Shown here one piece after another: positions 22,396 through 32,564 of a DNA stretch of 64,000 nt (its first letter is position 1; every line of letters starts with the position of its first letter). The notes under the pieces were generated by a model. The model did no database searches. It had not been told where the DNA came from and saw only the letters and a list, made by a program, of their open reading frames with translations. The DNA lies in the NCBI GenBank assembly GCA_021229015.1, contig CM037777.1, forward strand, positions 20,396,110 to 20,460,109, in the 5' to 3' direction. The position numbers and the translations under genes were made by a program. This stretch comes from Solen grandis. Its lineage: Eukaryota; Mollusca; Bivalvia; Adapedonta; Solenidae.

Positions 22396-22473
22396 GTCAT
22401 CGGTTGTTCTTACGTATTTTTATAGCGTCGAACATTTCTCCTCAATTTCGAGTGTTTTGATGGGTCAATTTAT

Positions 22474-22734
22474 TTACAACCAATCTGTCTCTTGTCTGTA
22501 TATATTAGGTAAATTTGGGTGCACCAATCTCTTGGTTGGATCGCTCGGACCATTCACCCACACATCCCTAATGAAATAATTATCTATCACCGGCTCTGGC
22601 TGTGGTCCTCTTTCGGGCATAGGCTTCTGCCACCAGTTCATGTATTTCTCCATATACGGTTCTGTGACCAGACATTTTCCTGTAAGCGATATTAAAATAT
22701 CCCATTTTTGAACAGAACCGTTTGCGTTCTCCAT
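22474..22734 (-). CDS. Unknown protein of outer Polinton-like element
   Basis: Intact 86-codon frame starting MENANGSVQKWDILISLTGK and containing EPYMEKYMNWWQKPMPERGP, rich in W and P, with no membrane segment. I recognise no family. It lies between the nested insertion and the ATPase-side genes on the same strand, and is one of the few unbroken frames of the outer element. Its position suggests a structural or accessory virion protein, which is inference only. Confidence 0.5.
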   Translation of the reverse strand: MENANGSVQKWDILISLTGKCLVTEPYMEKYMNWWQKPMPERGPQPEPVIDNYFIRDVWVNGPSDPTKRLVHPNLPNIYRQETDWL

Positions 22735-22948
22735 GTTTTAAAATGAGCTAGAATAAGACACGCGCTCATGATTTTATAGCGCCAAGGTAAATGAGGTTAT
22801 TAATCCGGGAATGTTTTATCCAATGAAAAATCAGAGTGATGTCAACCGTGACTTTAGCTAGACGACTTATCCATTTTTTTTTTTTTTTTTTAGATGACGC
22901 CACAACCCCTTATTCAAATATCTGGCGTTGCTTGTCATCGATCGTTCC

Positions 22949-23053
22949 TCACGTGCATTTGTCAGATTCTTTGACCACCTGATCCGGCCACAGAAATACG
23001 TACCAGTCTTTCCTGAGTTTATTCGCTTGTCGTATGGATTCGCTGTCACTCAT
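22949..23053 (-). CDS. Short ORF of outer Polinton-like element
   Basis: 34 codons, MSDSESIRQANKLRKDWYVF and onward to DKCT. The frame is open further upstream (KELKTEH...), so it may be the tail of the helical protein at 23,067-23,351 after a shift at an A8 run, rather than a separate gene. Confidence 0.35.
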   Translation of the reverse strand: MSDSESIRQANKLRKDWYVFLWPDQVVKESDKCT

Positions 23054-23066
23054 ATCATGCTCGGTT

Positions 23067-23351
23067 TTAAGTTCCTTCGCGGATTGTGGATTTTTTTTGT
23101 AGAGTTGGATCCTTCCGTAACTGGCGGTAATCGATGAGAAATTGCGCGAGACCCCGTCTCAAGCCTTTTCTGAGAAGAGGTAATACGTCATAAGCGGCCC
23201 TGCGGCTAGCCTCGTCGACCGATAAACCTTCGTTCGAGTAAATTTCTAATCTTTCTTCAAACTGCTCCGCTCGCGTGTCCCTGAGAAGTTGTTTAAATTG
23301 TTTCTCCCATACATTTTGTATTAAACGTTCCTCTTCCTCGTTATCTATCAA
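23067..23351 (-). pseudogene. Helical protein of outer Polinton-like element
   Basis: Frame with NEEEERLIQNVWEKQFKQLL, EERLEIYSNEGLSVDEASRR and GLAQFLIDYRQLRKDPTL; strongly charged and helical. It probably continues the acidic tail of the preceding frame (aspartate run at 23,376-23,406) across a shift. By order it corresponds to the 20,122-20,612 protein of the nested element, although sequence similarity is weak by eye. Confidence 0.45.
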
Positions 23352-23686
23352 GCGTTGCCCGGGGGCCCGAGTCTCCCTTCATCATCATCATCATCATCAT
23401 CATCATCTACCGTCTCAGTATCCGATATATTCTTCCATTGTTTTCGGTTCCTTTTACCGGAGGGTTCGAGCCGCTCTTCATTACCACTCCCATTCGATAT
23501 ATCATCGTATTCCTTACGAGACCTTTTGACGGGATAGTTTGCTTCGAATATATCGGTGCGTAAACGTTCTTCCTCTGGGGTATTTGATCTCAAATCCACT
23601 ATCAAGTATCCGTACGGTTTAGACTTCGCCTCTTGACACCTTTTTATGAAAATCTTGCTATTTCTGGGATATATTCGTCTGGCCAA
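23348..23686 (-). pseudogene. Packaging-ATPase C-terminus of outer Polinton-like element, truncated
   Basis: Carries ARRIYPRNSKIF and KPYGYLIVDLRSNTPEEERLR, which align with ARQMYPSNPQEL and HPYGYLLVDLKPLTQASLRMR of the nested element's ATPase. The P-loop half is missing: the frame stops abruptly at 23,688, where the dispersed repeat begins. Downstream it runs into an acidic region with nine aspartates encoded by a (GAT)n microsatellite. It marks the truncated 5' side of the outer element. Confidence 0.7.
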
Positions 23687-23687
23687 T

Positions 23688-24345
23688 AAACGCTAACCAG
23701 GCATCGCTGACCTTGCTTATTTGCATATTTTCCATGATAAGTTTAACTGTACCTCTCCGCGCTTAGTGCGGATCCACGCAATGCGATTCTGCACTTACGA
23801 ATACGAATGGAATATGTTACGCAAACTTTTTATTCATAACCGTAACCGATATTCATATGCTGTTGTTTGTAAACGTGTTATTTTGCTCTGTAAACATCCA
23901 TTTTAAGCGTGAACAATATATCCGTGACACTAATAACTCAGAACAGCAACCCATTTTACATACTTGAAGATCTACTCCTTTAAAAAAAAAGTAGCGCTTC
24001 GAATGTCTGTAATTCATTCAAGTAGTTAACGCATAACGAGTTAGGTTTTTCCCAGAGCATTTCTTAACTTTGAAATAGAAACAAACATTCAAGTATCTAA
24101 AACAATCAAGTACCAAGTTCTACACTTAAGTAACAGTAGATAGTGCATATAAATCGGGTCCTAGGGAATGACCTACTTCTGAAGTTCATACAGTCAGGTT
24201 CATGACCCTAATTCCGGATTGTTTTGTAACAAACAGAGTGCGAATTCGATTGTCTTACTACCGACTATAGTTGCAGGAGAGTGTGTGGAGTTTTTGCGTC
24301 ATCTCGCTTTTGCCTCTATTGTATCCATATTTAAGGATCACAGCC
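23688..24345 (+). repeat. Dispersed repeat, copy 2 (inverted relative to copy 1)
   Basis: Matches the reverse complement of 6678-7310, starting at AAACGCTAACCAGGCATCGCTG. It truncates the outer Polinton ATPase, so it arrived by insertion or rearrangement after that element. Its other end lacks the AGCGCATTGAGCGC module present at copy 1 and in the 31,821-32,075 array. Confidence 0.75.
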
Positions 24346-24509
24346 TTTCTGGACGGTATTCAGTACTGTATATACATAACTGTTATTAAGTACTATATAT
24401 TTATTAGTATGTCCAATTAAAATGGGTTTTCACTTCCGTTAGCGCATGTGCAAATTGGTATTGCAGTCGAATGTAAAGCTGTGATTGTAATAATTCTAAG
24501 CAGGGTCTC

Positions 24510-24511
<2 letters not shown>

Positions 24512-24564
<53 letters not shown>
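24512..24564. repeat. Microsatellite (AT)n
   Basis: About 26 pure AT repeats beside the dispersed repeat. Confidence 0.95.
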
Positions 24565-24568
<4 letters not shown>

Positions 24569-25277
24569 TTATTAAAGATGCCCTGTTTTAAGTGATCGAT
24601 ATTTTTCTATGTGATTGTTTGGGGGTATCACATAAGTGATTTATGTTTGTTTTAAATAGTTTCCAGTGTAATTGAGCATATTTAATAAGTTATTAGCAGA
24701 TGTTTGTATTTTAATGATGTTTCATACATATAGGTCATGGCCTACTTATCGCTTCGCTCGTTGGTCTGGACATTGCACATTTCATGTCTTCTGTATTGAG
24801 CTTGTAAAAATACATAGTACATGTTATATAGAGAGTTGGATAGGTGTGGACAGGTGTTTCTGTGCTCGGCAATATTTGTGGTTTAACAAGATAATTCGGA
24901 GGTGCTTTAAAACGATATTTATATGTGCATGTCTGTGAACATTTGGGGAAAGTGAATATTTGCTTTGATTTTTCAGTTTCTGTGGCATTATATCGGAAAT
25001 TGAGGATTTTTGGAGAAAAAAAAATAATTTCTCCTTTGTTCCATTGTTTGGATTGGTGGGTAGTTAAAGCCAGGGAAGGTGAGAGGTGAGCGATTTTCTC
25101 AATGAAATACTGGTTGACATTTATCAACACCTTTAACTTTTACTGCGATAATATATGGTGATAATTGTTACCGCTATTACGATCGCTACGGTCCGGGGTA
25201 TTGGTCACGCTTGACTGCACCGCAAGTTTCTATAAGCATCGCCTTAGGGGCCACTTGTTGATTGACGTTGATCAACC
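24565..25277. other. Unannotated stretch ending in the LINE 5' region
   Basis: No gene is supported. From roughly 25,140 the base composition becomes richer in G and C and probably represents the LINE 5' UTR/promoter; its exact start cannot be fixed because no target duplication was found. Confidence 0.4.
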
Positions 25278-26414
25278 ATGAGTGGTGATCAAGTTGACAT
25301 AGATAACGGAGACGACGCAGCAGCCTTCGTGGAGTCGGTGATGTCATCACAACGCTTCATGCGGGTTGGAACCCCAGTTGCTAGTAGCAAAAAGCGACCA
25401 GCTAACAGCCCGGTCGATCTGGAGGATGCCAGTGTTAAAAAGCCCAGGCAAGCTGTAAGGAGGGTATTAAATGACCAGTCACCAACACCAGCGCCGCGGC
25501 GAATCGCCAACAAAGGGTTCATCACGCAAGCTGACGTACACGTGGACGGCGACGCAACGATTGAGCAGCTTATTCGTAAGATGTCTGCGGACATGCATAT
25601 GTTGTTTGTCTCTCTTAGTGAACGTGTAGACAAGCTGGAATCTTCATTGGAGCATCGTATATCTAACAAAGTCTCGCAGCTATTAGACAAAAGGGTGAAT
25701 ACAGAGCTCAACCGCATACGCAGAGACATTGATCAGCAGATTGATGCATTTAAAGAGACAGTTCGTTCTGATGTCGCTGATGAATTATCAGAGCTCAAGA
25801 CCAAAGTAGGCTCTTTAACTGACACAAGCATCACCAACGACAATGGAATTTCAATGAACATCGTTATTCGAGGCCTTCCTGTTTCACAAAATGAAGATGT
25901 CATTTCACGTGTGAATGGGCTGATAAAAGACGGGCTTCGTTTGCGTGATATCAGCTGTGAGAACGCGGTACGAAAAGCTTCACCAAATAATACAAAACCA
26001 TGACTTATCGTTGCCAGGATGAAATCAATGGAGGACAAACGAAAAATCATGTTAAAGAAATTTGAGCTGAAGAGAATGCGTCAATACGAGGGAGTCTACA
26101 TCGATCACGATCTTTCGTACTCGGACAGGGTGATGTCGAATAACTTTCGCACCGTGCTGCACGCGTTGAAATGCCAGGGCCTTACTATGAAAGGTTCTCG
26201 TGTCGTGAGTGCAAGTGAGGAAACACGTGATGGACCAATCAGTGGGCAGCATCGTCCCGGGCCTAACGGGCGGAGAACCGGTAACCAGGGTGCGCGAGAT
26301 GAATCGGGGTGGCAAACTTCCGGTGTCCGAGGCCGTCGCGGTGGTCAGGGCTACAACAACAATGGTTTCCGGAGGAGTCAAGGGGGGCAAAGGGGAGGTA
26401 ATCACAGACACTAG
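25278..26414 (+). pseudogene. LINE ORF1 RNA-binding protein (one nonsense codon)
   Basis: 378 codons in one frame, interrupted by TGA at 26,001-26,003. The N-terminus is acidic; a coiled coil follows (SLSERVDKLESSLEHRI to about LKTKVGSL), then an RRM-like core (MNIVIRGLP) continuing after the stop with LIVARMKSMEDKRKIMLKKF, and an RG-rich basic tail (GRRGGQGYNNN, GGQRGGNHRH). This is the layout of L1-type ORF1 proteins, which coat LINE RNA. The stop fits a CGA to TGA change in PRLIVA, a typical CpG decay. It ends with TAG 26,412-26,414, directly followed in the same frame by ORF2. Confidence 0.82.
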
Positions 26415-29400
26415 GTATCAGCCGGGTTTTGGAATGTCCGTGGCTGGAATATTAACACAGACTCAGATAATTATATTTTAAGATCATCGTGTGTTTTAGA
26501 TCAAAATTTAGACATTTTAGGCATAGCCGAATCTCACATTGTAGGTGATGATATTTTGACGCTTGATAATTATGTGTGGTTTGGTTTTAACCGACAGAAT
26601 ATTCATATAAATGCTAGAAATGGTTCAGGCGGTGTTGGCTTTCTAGTTAATAAACGTCTGTTGAATATTTATAATGTATCCATTTTAGAGGCGGAGTTTG
26701 AAGGTATTTTATGGCTTAAATTGGTGCATAAAACTTCCAATATTACTTTATTGCCATGTGTATGTTACCTACCACCTGAAAATTCGTCTAGAATGATGGA
26801 TGTCTATTCATTTTACGATCATTTACTTGCTAATATTTATCAGTTTCAAAATGATGGAACCATATTTATTTGTGGTGACTTTAATAATAGATGTGGTGAC
26901 CAGGAAGATTTTATTGCAGGGGTTGACAGTGTACCTGCACGTAATGTCATTGATTTCGCGACAAATAGATATGGAGACTTACTGTTAGAATTTCTTATTA
27001 ATACTCACCACTGTATATTAAATGGTAGAAACAGTTCTCATAATGATTTTACTTCCGTGTCTGTTAAAGGCCGGGCTGTAGTGGATTACTGTATAGTGCC
27101 ACATGACTGTATCAATATGTTCCAGGATTTTTCAGTGTGTCATGTTACTGATATGATAAATAACATATCATTGATAAAAACATGTGCTTCTGTTGGTTTA
27201 CCAGATCACTCTTTGTTACGATGGAATGTTAATTTTAACAATGGGACTGAGGATAGTCCTGTGTGTTCAGAAAATAAGTCATGTTATTTTACCAAATTTG
27301 ATTTTAATAGTATACCTGATGATTTTATGTGTGATTCTGTATCAATGTCAAATATTAATATCATAATAGATTACCTTGAGCAAGGTATGCAATCACAAAA
27401 GGATGTTGACAGTGTATATTCTGAGTGGTGTGATCTTATTAAAAGAACGATGTATCAATCCATTCCACATACACAGATAAACACTATACATAAAACAGGT
27501 ATTGGTAACAGGAAACGTAGACCAGGAAAACCATGATGGAGTGATAAACTGTCATCTTTGTGGTCGATTATGTGTACTAAAGAGAAGGCATGGCTTAAAT
27601 CAATTAATAATAGTGATAAGCGTAGGTTAAGATATGATTATGTATCTGCCAGAAAATTATTTGATAACGAGGTTCAGAAATCTAAAAGATATTATTGGTA
27701 TTCGATGCAAAACGAATTGTTGAAAGATGTTAGTAATAATGATGTAAATTTTTGGAAGTCAATTGGAAAGATTGGCATAAATCAGGAAAAGAAAATACAT
27801 ATCCCAATGGAGGTTAAGCTTGATGACGGCACTATAAGTTATAATGTCAATGATGTACTTGATAAGTGGAAATCGAGTTTTAGTAATTTATTTCAGAGTA
27901 AGAGTAGTGACTCATCGACGGCAACTAATAAAAGTAGTATTAGTAACAGCTCCGGAGATGGGGATAGCTTATCTTTCAATAGTAATTTTACAATTTTAGA
28001 AGTAAAAAAGGCAGTTATGAAGGCTAATGTAAGAAAAGCTGTTGGGGCTGATAATATATACTCTGAAGTATTGAAAAACGATTCAGCTATTGTATTTATG
28101 CATTCCTTGTTTAATGTTTGTTTTAACACAGGTACCACTCCAGGTATTTGGAATAAAAGCATTATTAATCCTATTCCAAAATCATCGTGTACTGACCCCA
28201 GGGACCCTTTATCGTATTGGGGAATAAGTCTAGCTTCTTCAGTTTACAAAATATATTGTTCAGTTTTAAATGACAGATTGTGTAACTGGGTGGAAGAAAA
28301 CAACTTACTTGAGGATGAGCAGGGAGGTTTCCGTCGGAAAAGAAGTACTATTGATCAAATTTCAAGTTTAACTAGTATAATTGAAACTAGGAAAAAACGT
28401 AAATTATCTACATTTGCTGCTTTTATCGATTTTAAGAAAGCTTGTGACTATATCAATAGGGATAAACTATGGGCTAGATTACTGGGTATTGGTATAACGG
28501 GTAAAATGCTGATGGCTATTAAGTCGTTATATTCTGCTGTTAGTGCATGTGTACGAATAAATTCAAGTTATACAGACTGGTTTAATGTTTCTTGTGGCCT
28601 GAAGCAGGGATGTTTGTTATCACCATTACTGTTTAATCTATTTTTAGATGATCTTGTTAAATATTTGAAAAACTTGGATGTTGGTATTACTATAGGGGAT
28701 GAAAAAGTATGCATTTTACTATATGCTGACGATATCGTACTGTTGGCGTCCGATGAACGGGACCTTCAAATGCTGTTAGATGGTTTGTCTAATTGGTGTA
28801 ACATTAATGACATGATAGTAAATTGTTCTAAAAGTAATATTGTTCATTTTCGCCCAAATGCTGTACAGCGTACTGATTTTAATTTTTTATGTGGAACTGA
28901 TATGCTTTGTATAGTAGATAAGTATACTTACCTTGGTATTGTAATAAGCGAAAACCTTGATTATAATATTACTGCTAAAGCAGTTGCACAGAGTGCTAGT
29001 CGTGCCCTCGGTCTTTTAATTGCCAAATGTAAACTTATAGGTGGCCTGCCATATGAAGTTTTTACTAAACTATATGATACTGTTGTCTGGCCTATAATTG
29101 GTTATGGTGCTTCGATTTGGGGAGTAAAATCATTTTCATGTATCAATGCAGTCCATAATCGCGCCATGCGTTTCTTTCTTGGTGTTGGTAAATATACACC
29201 TAATGATGCGGTGGCAGGGGAAATGGCATGGACGCCTCCTTTTATCCGTCAGTGGAAATCTGTGGTCAGTTATTGGGCTAAATAATGTAACACAAATCAT
29301 GATAGACTTAATAAACGCATAGCACTTTGGGCGGATAATAGTTCAAATAGATCTCACAAATCTTGGTTCTTTTATGTCAAATATAAATTGATTAACTTTT

Positions 29401-29920
29401 TTTTTTTTTAAAAAAAAAAAACAAATTACAAGATAACTTGTTTAGTTTATATATAAATAATTGGCGAGAAAATATAAATAAAACAAATAATAAATCTGGA
29501 AGGGGTAGTAATAAGCTAAGAAATTATTGTAAATTTAAAACAGAGTATAAGCCAGAACGTTATTGTAAGATTATCATGGCACCGAAACACAGGGCTGCTG
29601 TCAGCAAGTTTAGATGTGGTGTAGCGCCTATTAGAATAGAAACGGGAAGGTATGAGGGGATTAGTGAAGGGGAACGACTATGTCCATTCTGTCGAGATAA
29701 TGTAATTGAAACAGAAATACATGTTTTATTATATTGTGATTTATATAACAGTTGTCGTAAAGAGTTAATTGAAAAGGCTACCTCCATTAACCCTTCGTTT
29801 AATCTACTACCTGATATTGATAAGCTTTCATTTATTTTATCCGAAGAAACACTGTGTCGATTAAGTGCCAAAACCTGCAACAGTATTCTTAATACTAGAT
29901 TGTTTTATTTATGTAAGTAA
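26415..29920 (+). pseudogene. LINE ORF2: endonuclease, reverse transcriptase, CCHC motif (broken)
   Basis: Begins directly after the ORF1 stop, in the same frame, with GFWNVRGW. The APE endonuclease shows AESH, CGDFNNR and GLPDHSLL. TGA at 27,534-27,536 (KP-stop-W, probably from a tryptophan codon) separates it from the reverse transcriptase: EQGGFRRKRST, FIDFKKACDYINRD, CGLKQGCLLSPLLF and LLYADDIVLL. TAA follows at 29,283-29,285. A T13/A12 tract (29,397-29,421) shifts the frame into the C-terminal part with RIETGRYEG and the CCHC motif CPFCRDNVIETEIHVLLYC, ending 29,920. No in-frame ATG occurs before 26,793, so translation would need reinitiation or readthrough of the ORF1 TAG. Confidence 0.9.
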
Positions 29921-30342
29921 TGTTTTTCTTCTATTTTATGTATGTAGTAATTAAACATTTTTTATCTGTAAACTAGAAGCAGATGCTAATCAGTTCATCT
30001 ACTGTCTGACAGGGGTGATAATCGATTTTTTACATCCATTCTTTAATGTAACACAGTAGTGTACTTTTTTGTCTTTCAGAATCTTATTTAAAGTAGTATC
30101 TTAATGAGTTTTTAAGTTAGGATTAGCATATGTTTCTAGTTTTGTATCGTGTACATATATACATGTGTATTTGATTGATTATATTTTTTATGTTTCGTGT
30201 CTCTTATAACTCATTTTGAGTGACTTTGTACTTGTATAAAGTATTAATGATTTGTGCAATTATATGTCTTTGTACAAAGATGAGACGTAAATAAAGAATA
30301 TATATAGTACATGTAATTTAATTATTACATGATGGGTGGGAT

Positions 30343-31048
30343 CACAGGGACTCGACGTTGCATGGGGAGAATTCATTTCGTAATTAATGGTAACATTTAA
30401 AAAAAGGAAGGGAGGACACTGTTTTGAGATCAAATTTGGAAACACGCGTTTATAACGGAATTCAACATTGAAAATGGACCAGGTTGTGTTTTAAATGAAT
30501 AAATTCAGAAAATCTTAAACGTAAATGAGATAGTTTTTCTCTTGTAACGATATCTTTAATTTATTGTTCCAATCGAGCTTGACAACAGCCGGGGAAACCT
30601 ATTTCCGGTTTCTTTAGAAGTGAAAATAAAGGTAAGTTTTTATTGGTCAATCAAAATGTAAACGAAACTGACATTTCCCGGGACAACTTCATTAAGTTAC
30701 GGAGGTCCAGAAAAGCATAAACAACGCGATCGAAAATGGGCAGAATGTAATAATTGTCGGACAAGAAGGTACAGGGAAGTCATACCTGCTTACACAGTAT
30801 TTGAGTTAAATATATTGACCAATGAGCACTTACATTTTATTCATTAGAAAAGAAACCGGAATTTGCCGGTCCCGGCTGTTGTTAAGTTGATTGGGACATT
30901 AACAAATGCATATGAACTATTCTATTGATCGTTATTTGCCGAAAATGCGATATTCATAAAATAGCCTAAAATAGTGTCCTCCCTTTCTATTTTTAATACT
31001 ACCATTAAGTACGAAATGATTCGCCAAATGCAACTTCGAGCCCCTGTG
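30343..31048. mobile_element. 706 bp inverted-repeat element with 8 bp target duplication
   Basis: The ends are inverted copies of CACAGGGRCTCGAMGTTGCAT, with pairing extending about 90 bp (CATTTCGTANTTAATGGTA, GGGAGGACACT). An inner pair of inverted arms contains ACAACAGCCGGG and TTCCGGTTTCTTT. GGTGGGAT flanks it on both sides (30,335-30,342 and 31,049-31,056). An 8 bp duplication suits hAT- or P-type transposons; the superfamily is not settled. It inserted just past the LINE 3' end. The core contains a P-loop ORF remnant. Confidence 0.82.
30696..30809 (+). pseudogene. P-loop ATPase fragment, Pif1-helicase-like
   Basis: A 37-residue open stretch bounded by stops in the middle of the 706 bp inverted-repeat element. 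It contains VQKS near the start and NVIIVGQEGTGKSYLL, a clear Walker A. The spacing of a Q motif about 17 residues before a hydrophobic strand and GxxGTGKS resembles Pif1-type helicases. There is no ATG and no Walker B, so it is a captured or remnant fragment. Confidence 0.5.
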
Positions 31049-31202
31049 GGTGGGATACATAATGCGTAATGTTTACCTTGTTAATATGTAACCGAAATAT
31101 TAAGAACGCTCGGTGTAGTTTAAACAGTAAAATTGTTTGTGTAATGCTGCTGTTTTGATACAGTAATTACCTATAAAAAGCCTTATTTGCACCTTCATTA
31201 AA

Positions 31203-31280
31203 CGTGGAATTAGCTAAATCGTTAAGAGCGAACATTTTTTCCTATCATGAGGTCATGAGTTCTATACCAGCTGGGATCTT
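31203..31280 (+). mobile_element. tRNA-like SINE remnant
   Basis: TAGCTAAATCGTTAAGAGCG resembles an A-box region, and GAGTTCTATACC lies at B-box spacing after GGTCATGAG. A degraded SINE head is likely; the body is not delimited. Confidence 0.45.
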
Positions 31281-31405
31281 TTTTCCTTTTTTAATTCTTA
31301 TTGTTTTATTTTTATAGTTTGTTTTAAGAACTTGTTTTATACATCCGATATTTTGCTTTTGGTAATTTATATTTGCTTCCTTTTGATTTAAACATAAAAA
31401 ACACT

Positions 31406-31456
31406 AAAAAATCGATCTCTCTATGTATAAATGATATATGGAGAGATCGATTTTTT
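31406..31456. repeat. Perfect 16 bp inverted repeat (hairpin)
   Basis: Arms 31,406-31,421 and 31,441-31,456 (core ATCGATCTCTC and complement) with a 19 base loop. It makes the overlapping open frames on both strands. It may be the core of a small inverted-repeat element. Confidence 0.85.
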
Positions 31457-31820
31457 TTTAAAAATTTAATTCTTAGTTTTAAAAAAATCAACCACTCTAG
31501 TGATTTTTTTACCCATGTTTTCTGCATCTTAGATGTAATGTTTTCGCTGTCAGGATTCAAAGTTTAAATTTCAATGCATCCACAAGATGCATAAATATAT
31601 GGAAAATGCTATTGAATTGGAAGTCAGATTTTTTAAGCATAGTTAGACCCGGGACTCGTGCAGAGATATTTATAAAAGAGAGGTCATTTATTTTAATATG
31701 AAGATCCTGTGCATAGACAGGTAAGATTATAAGGTCAAAACAGCAGAGAAGAGAAAGAGAGGGAAACAGTATGCTTAGTATAAGCCGCCAATTAAAATAT
31801 TTTGTTTTAATCTTTTCTTG

Positions 31821-32075
31821 TTCCTGTTAATCCGGCTGCCGTCTCTCAGCGCATTGAGCGCTTTGATTGTGTCATGTGGCTTTTGCTTCTATTGTATCAA
31901 TAATTAAGAATGACAGCTTTTTTTCCTGTTAATCTGGCTGTCGTCTCTCAGCGCATTGAGCGCTTTGATTGCGTCATGTGGCTTTTGCTTCTATTGTATC
32001 AATAATTAAGAATGACAGCTTTTATCCTGTGTATCTGGCTGCCGTCTCTCAGCGCAGTGAGCGCTTTGATTCAGC
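31821..32075 (+). repeat. Tandem repeat, 102 bp unit, 2.5 copies
   Basis: Unit from TCCTGTTAATCTGGCTG through CAGCGCATTGAGCGCTTTG, GTCATGTGGCTTTTG and TTGTATCAATAATTAAGAATG. The start recurs at 31,821, 31,923 and 32,024. The same module forms one end of the dispersed repeat at 6632-6745 (inverted), and part of it is in the copy at 23,688-24,345. Confidence 0.9.
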
Positions 32076-32564
32076 AAGGAAAAGATTGTAATCAATATTT
32101 CCGGTCATGTGAGAGCATGGTTTCGTAACAGCACACTAACCATTCGCAAAATTGTTGTGCGTGGCGATTTTCTTTCCCCTTTTTAACGCCATATCACCTT
32201 TTCCAATGTTCAGATTACAACTTTATCGTGTGTCCCGTCTAAGACTATATTATATATGCTTTTATTTTCTTTCTTTTCTTCCATTATATAACAATCTTCG
32301 AATGCAGACTAAAGTCGTGTCATCCGCGGTTTACTCTTCTTTTCAAAAAGCGCTATGCTACAATTAGGTGTCTACCTCTGCGTGAGTTACTGTTAGATCC
32401 CCATACATTTCTGATTAATAAAGCAATGTGTCCACCTGCGTTTTTATCAAGCATTATCCTAGACTCTTTCATGGTGATATACGCACTTACATTTTGTTTT
32501 CGTAACTTAATAACCCTGAGCATACTGGGCTTGCACTACATAAAGAAACCCACTTTCCTTGCAG
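32076..32564. other. Intron sequence before HSPA12-like exon 2
   Basis: No feature beyond the pyrimidine-rich tract and CTTGCAG acceptor at its end. Confidence 0.5.

Larger units (their letters stand above)
25278..30300 (+). mobile_element. Nearly full-length LINE (non-LTR retrotransposon)
   Basis: ORF1 (25,278-26,414) and ORF2 (26,415-29,920) in the same orientation as the host gene, followed by about 380 bp of 3' UTR ending near GAGACGTAAATAAAG (AATAAA signal). Endonuclease, reverse transcriptase and a terminal CCHC motif are all visible. An L1/Tx1-type ORF1 argues for that group, but I do not assign the clade. At least two nonsense codons within ORF2, one in ORF1 and a frame change make this copy inactive. 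It lies inside the presumed intron of HSPA12-like gene 2. Confidence 0.9.

Noticed and set aside
23275..23537. Polyhistidine or polyserine plus-strand ORFs
   Set aside because: They are shadows of the (GAT)n aspartate tract on the minus strand.
25289..26411. Minus-strand ORFs of 105-146 residues
   Set aside because: They are antisense shadows of LINE ORF1, with no motif and no start context.
31324..31567. Overlapping ORFs on both strands
   Set aside because: Both come from a near-palindromic AT-rich segment around the 31,406-31,456 hairpin.
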